Position numbers and translations under genes: made by a program
Assembly: GCF_040954835.1 (NCBI RefSeq)
Contig: NC_090714.1
Coordinates: 2,158,501-2,222,500 of the forward strand
Source: Lepisosteus oculatus
Taxonomy: Eukaryota > Chordata > Actinopteri > Semionotiformes > Lepisosteidae
Direction: 5' to 3'
DNA length: 64,000 bases
Notes under the pieces: generated by a model
What the model saw: the letters and a program-made list of their open reading frames with translations, nothing else
Told to the model about the DNA's origin: nothing
The model's database searches: none
In this document: piece by piece, positions 62,601 through 64,000 of the stretch
How the letters are laid out: every line of letters begins with the position of its first letter
Numbering within the stretch: position 1 is the stretch's first letter

Positions 62601-64000
62601 TGTAGAATTGTTTTTTGGGGAATATTATTTAAAGGATTACCTAGAGGCGTGAATAAACATGACCCTCGTGTTTTCAATGAATTATAATAAATATGACTTG
62701 GCTATTATGATCACAGTAAAACAACTTTAGAACTTAAGCAAAGACACTTGATCTCATCTTCATTCTGCTATTTGTTTCGTTCCTACCTTAGCAGGGGTAT
62801 AAATAAATCTGGAGGACACTGTATGGGGGGGGTCACAAATAATCAACTGTTTTAAAACCACGGTTCACCTCAAATTGTTTGCAGTCTGCCCATCCGTTAA
62901 CACATACTGAACTAACGCAGTTCCTTGATAAATGTCAAGACAAATAAAATGTTATGTGTAGCAATTATTTTCTAAGGATGAAATGCAGAATTTAATTTTC
63001 TAATCACATTAGTCTGTTCATCACCTCTGAAGACACGTTTTACAAATCCAAAAGCAAAACAGAATCATTCTCTGTCTTATTTGAATCTCAGAATGTACGT
63101 ATAAACCATTTATTGTATATTGGAAAGTGTTATGGAATGCACATCACATGACGGTGCCTGTGACCTAATTTCTCCACTCCTTCTAGGAGCTACTGCTAAA
63201 GCAATATAATTCTGGGCAAGCAGAGTCCTTTGCTGTCTTTTAAAACTGAACTGTATATACAGAGATAAGATAATTTACATGGCTAATAATTAGAGACTGT
63301 TCAGTTTAGTGAGAGCACCAAGTGATGTGAATAACTGAAGGAGACACAAGAGTCAGTGAAAGATCAAGGATGTTAGAGATAGCATCACTTCTCTGTAAAA
63401 CAGGCAGAAGCTCTAATTTAAAGGCACGTACATAGTTCTGTATAAGAACAAGGATAGGTTAACTACATACCATAAAGTGGAAAGAAAAAACAAAGTTGAG
63501 TCATCTTCTTGTGTGGAAGGGTCCACAGCTGAAAAGTTTTGTTTTTTACTTTAAAAAACATAAGCTTTGCTTATTCCTTTAAATTCCAGATGCTGATACA
63601 GCTCGTCAGTATGACCTATTAGTTGAGAATTTACATATACTTTCATAAAAGGTTTTAATATCTATGAAGTTTTGTAATTTACTTTTGGAAAACACTTCCC
63701 ATTCTTTCACAATTTAAAATGTCAATAAAACTGTTTCACAAATTTAAAATTGCTGTTTAAGGTTTCGAAAAGCCAAATGTACACATAAAGCTAAACAAAT
63801 CCAGTAAATTGGAACTCTGAACACAGTATCCCAAGAGGCATTTGGCTTTACAGTATTTGAATGTGTAAGAGACTGAAAAACATGGTGTGAAAAGGTGCAG
63901 ACGACTTTCTCCACCTACAAGATAAACCTCCAGAAATGGCAGGTTAATGAAATGGACAGCTTTGCGTTTTCCAAAGAAAATGTGTTCAAGAACGACTATA

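Larger units (their letters stand above)
46081..64000. other. 5' flank of PDGFA, no gene recognised
   Basis: Besides the SINE and LINE copies listed separately, this is AT-rich sequence without recognisable exons. In mammals PRKAR1B follows on this side in the same orientation; I looked for its conserved last-exon words (for example NSFISLTV) on the minus strand and did not see them. ORFs at 50873-51238 (121 codons, plus) and 58111-58491 (126 codons, minus) have no recognisable family and lie in slightly GC-richer patches. Confidence 0.65.

Noticed and set aside
1..64000. CRISPR arrays, bacterial operons, rRNA or functional tRNA genes
   Set aside because: Sequence is clearly vertebrate nuclear; no spaced repeats, and 5S- or tRNA-like stretches are parts of SINEs.

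Overview
The window is a piece of vertebrate nuclear genome, most likely from a ray-finned fish and plausibly a non-teleost such as a gar or bowfin (inference). It is AT-rich, long-introned DNA with one recognisable protein-coding gene. Its repeats are fish-type: 5S-rRNA-derived SINE3, tRNA-headed V-SINE-like copies, an L2/CR1-like LINE and the tail of a Penelope-like element. Species cannot be fixed from sequence alone.

The gene is PDGFA (platelet-derived growth factor A chain) on the minus strand, coding span 45140 down to 22647. All seven exons were found by reading splice sites and phases: exon 1 signal peptide (45078-45140), exon 2 (44041-44137), exon 3 with the RRKR furin site (37947-38060), exon 4 with the first six cystine-knot cysteines (35894-36081), exon 5 with the last two (25878-26004), alternative exon 6 with the basic matrix-retention tail (23955-24065) and exon 7 with the short-form ending DVR (22647-22657). 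Exons 6 and 7 are too short for ORF finders. Every junction keeps frame and predicts a 220-residue long form and a 199-residue short form, against 211 and 196 in human. A TATA box at 45534-45542 and a roughly 370-base leader containing several upstream start codons precede exon 1.

Region by region: 1-22 kb is the 3' flank, with decayed repeats, a hammerhead-like motif in a Penelope-type tail near 4.83 kb, a strong CTCF-type motif near 20.1 kb and no gene. From 22 to 45.5 kb lies PDGFA; intron 4 carries two SINE3 copies in opposite orientation. From 45.5 to 64 kb is the 5' flank, with a CpG-richer block next to the promoter, a tRNA-headed SINE joined to a LINE tail at 49.0-49.2 kb, a V-SINE at 51.6 kb, a broken LINE endonuclease at 52.9-53.5 kb and another SINE at 56.3-56.6 kb. 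No exon of the mammalian neighbours (FAM20C, PRKAR1B) was recognised.

I found no novel multi-gene system. The observations most worth a second look are the altered PDGFA retention motif, the tandem acceptor of exon 7, the uORF-rich leader and the hammerhead-like repeat.
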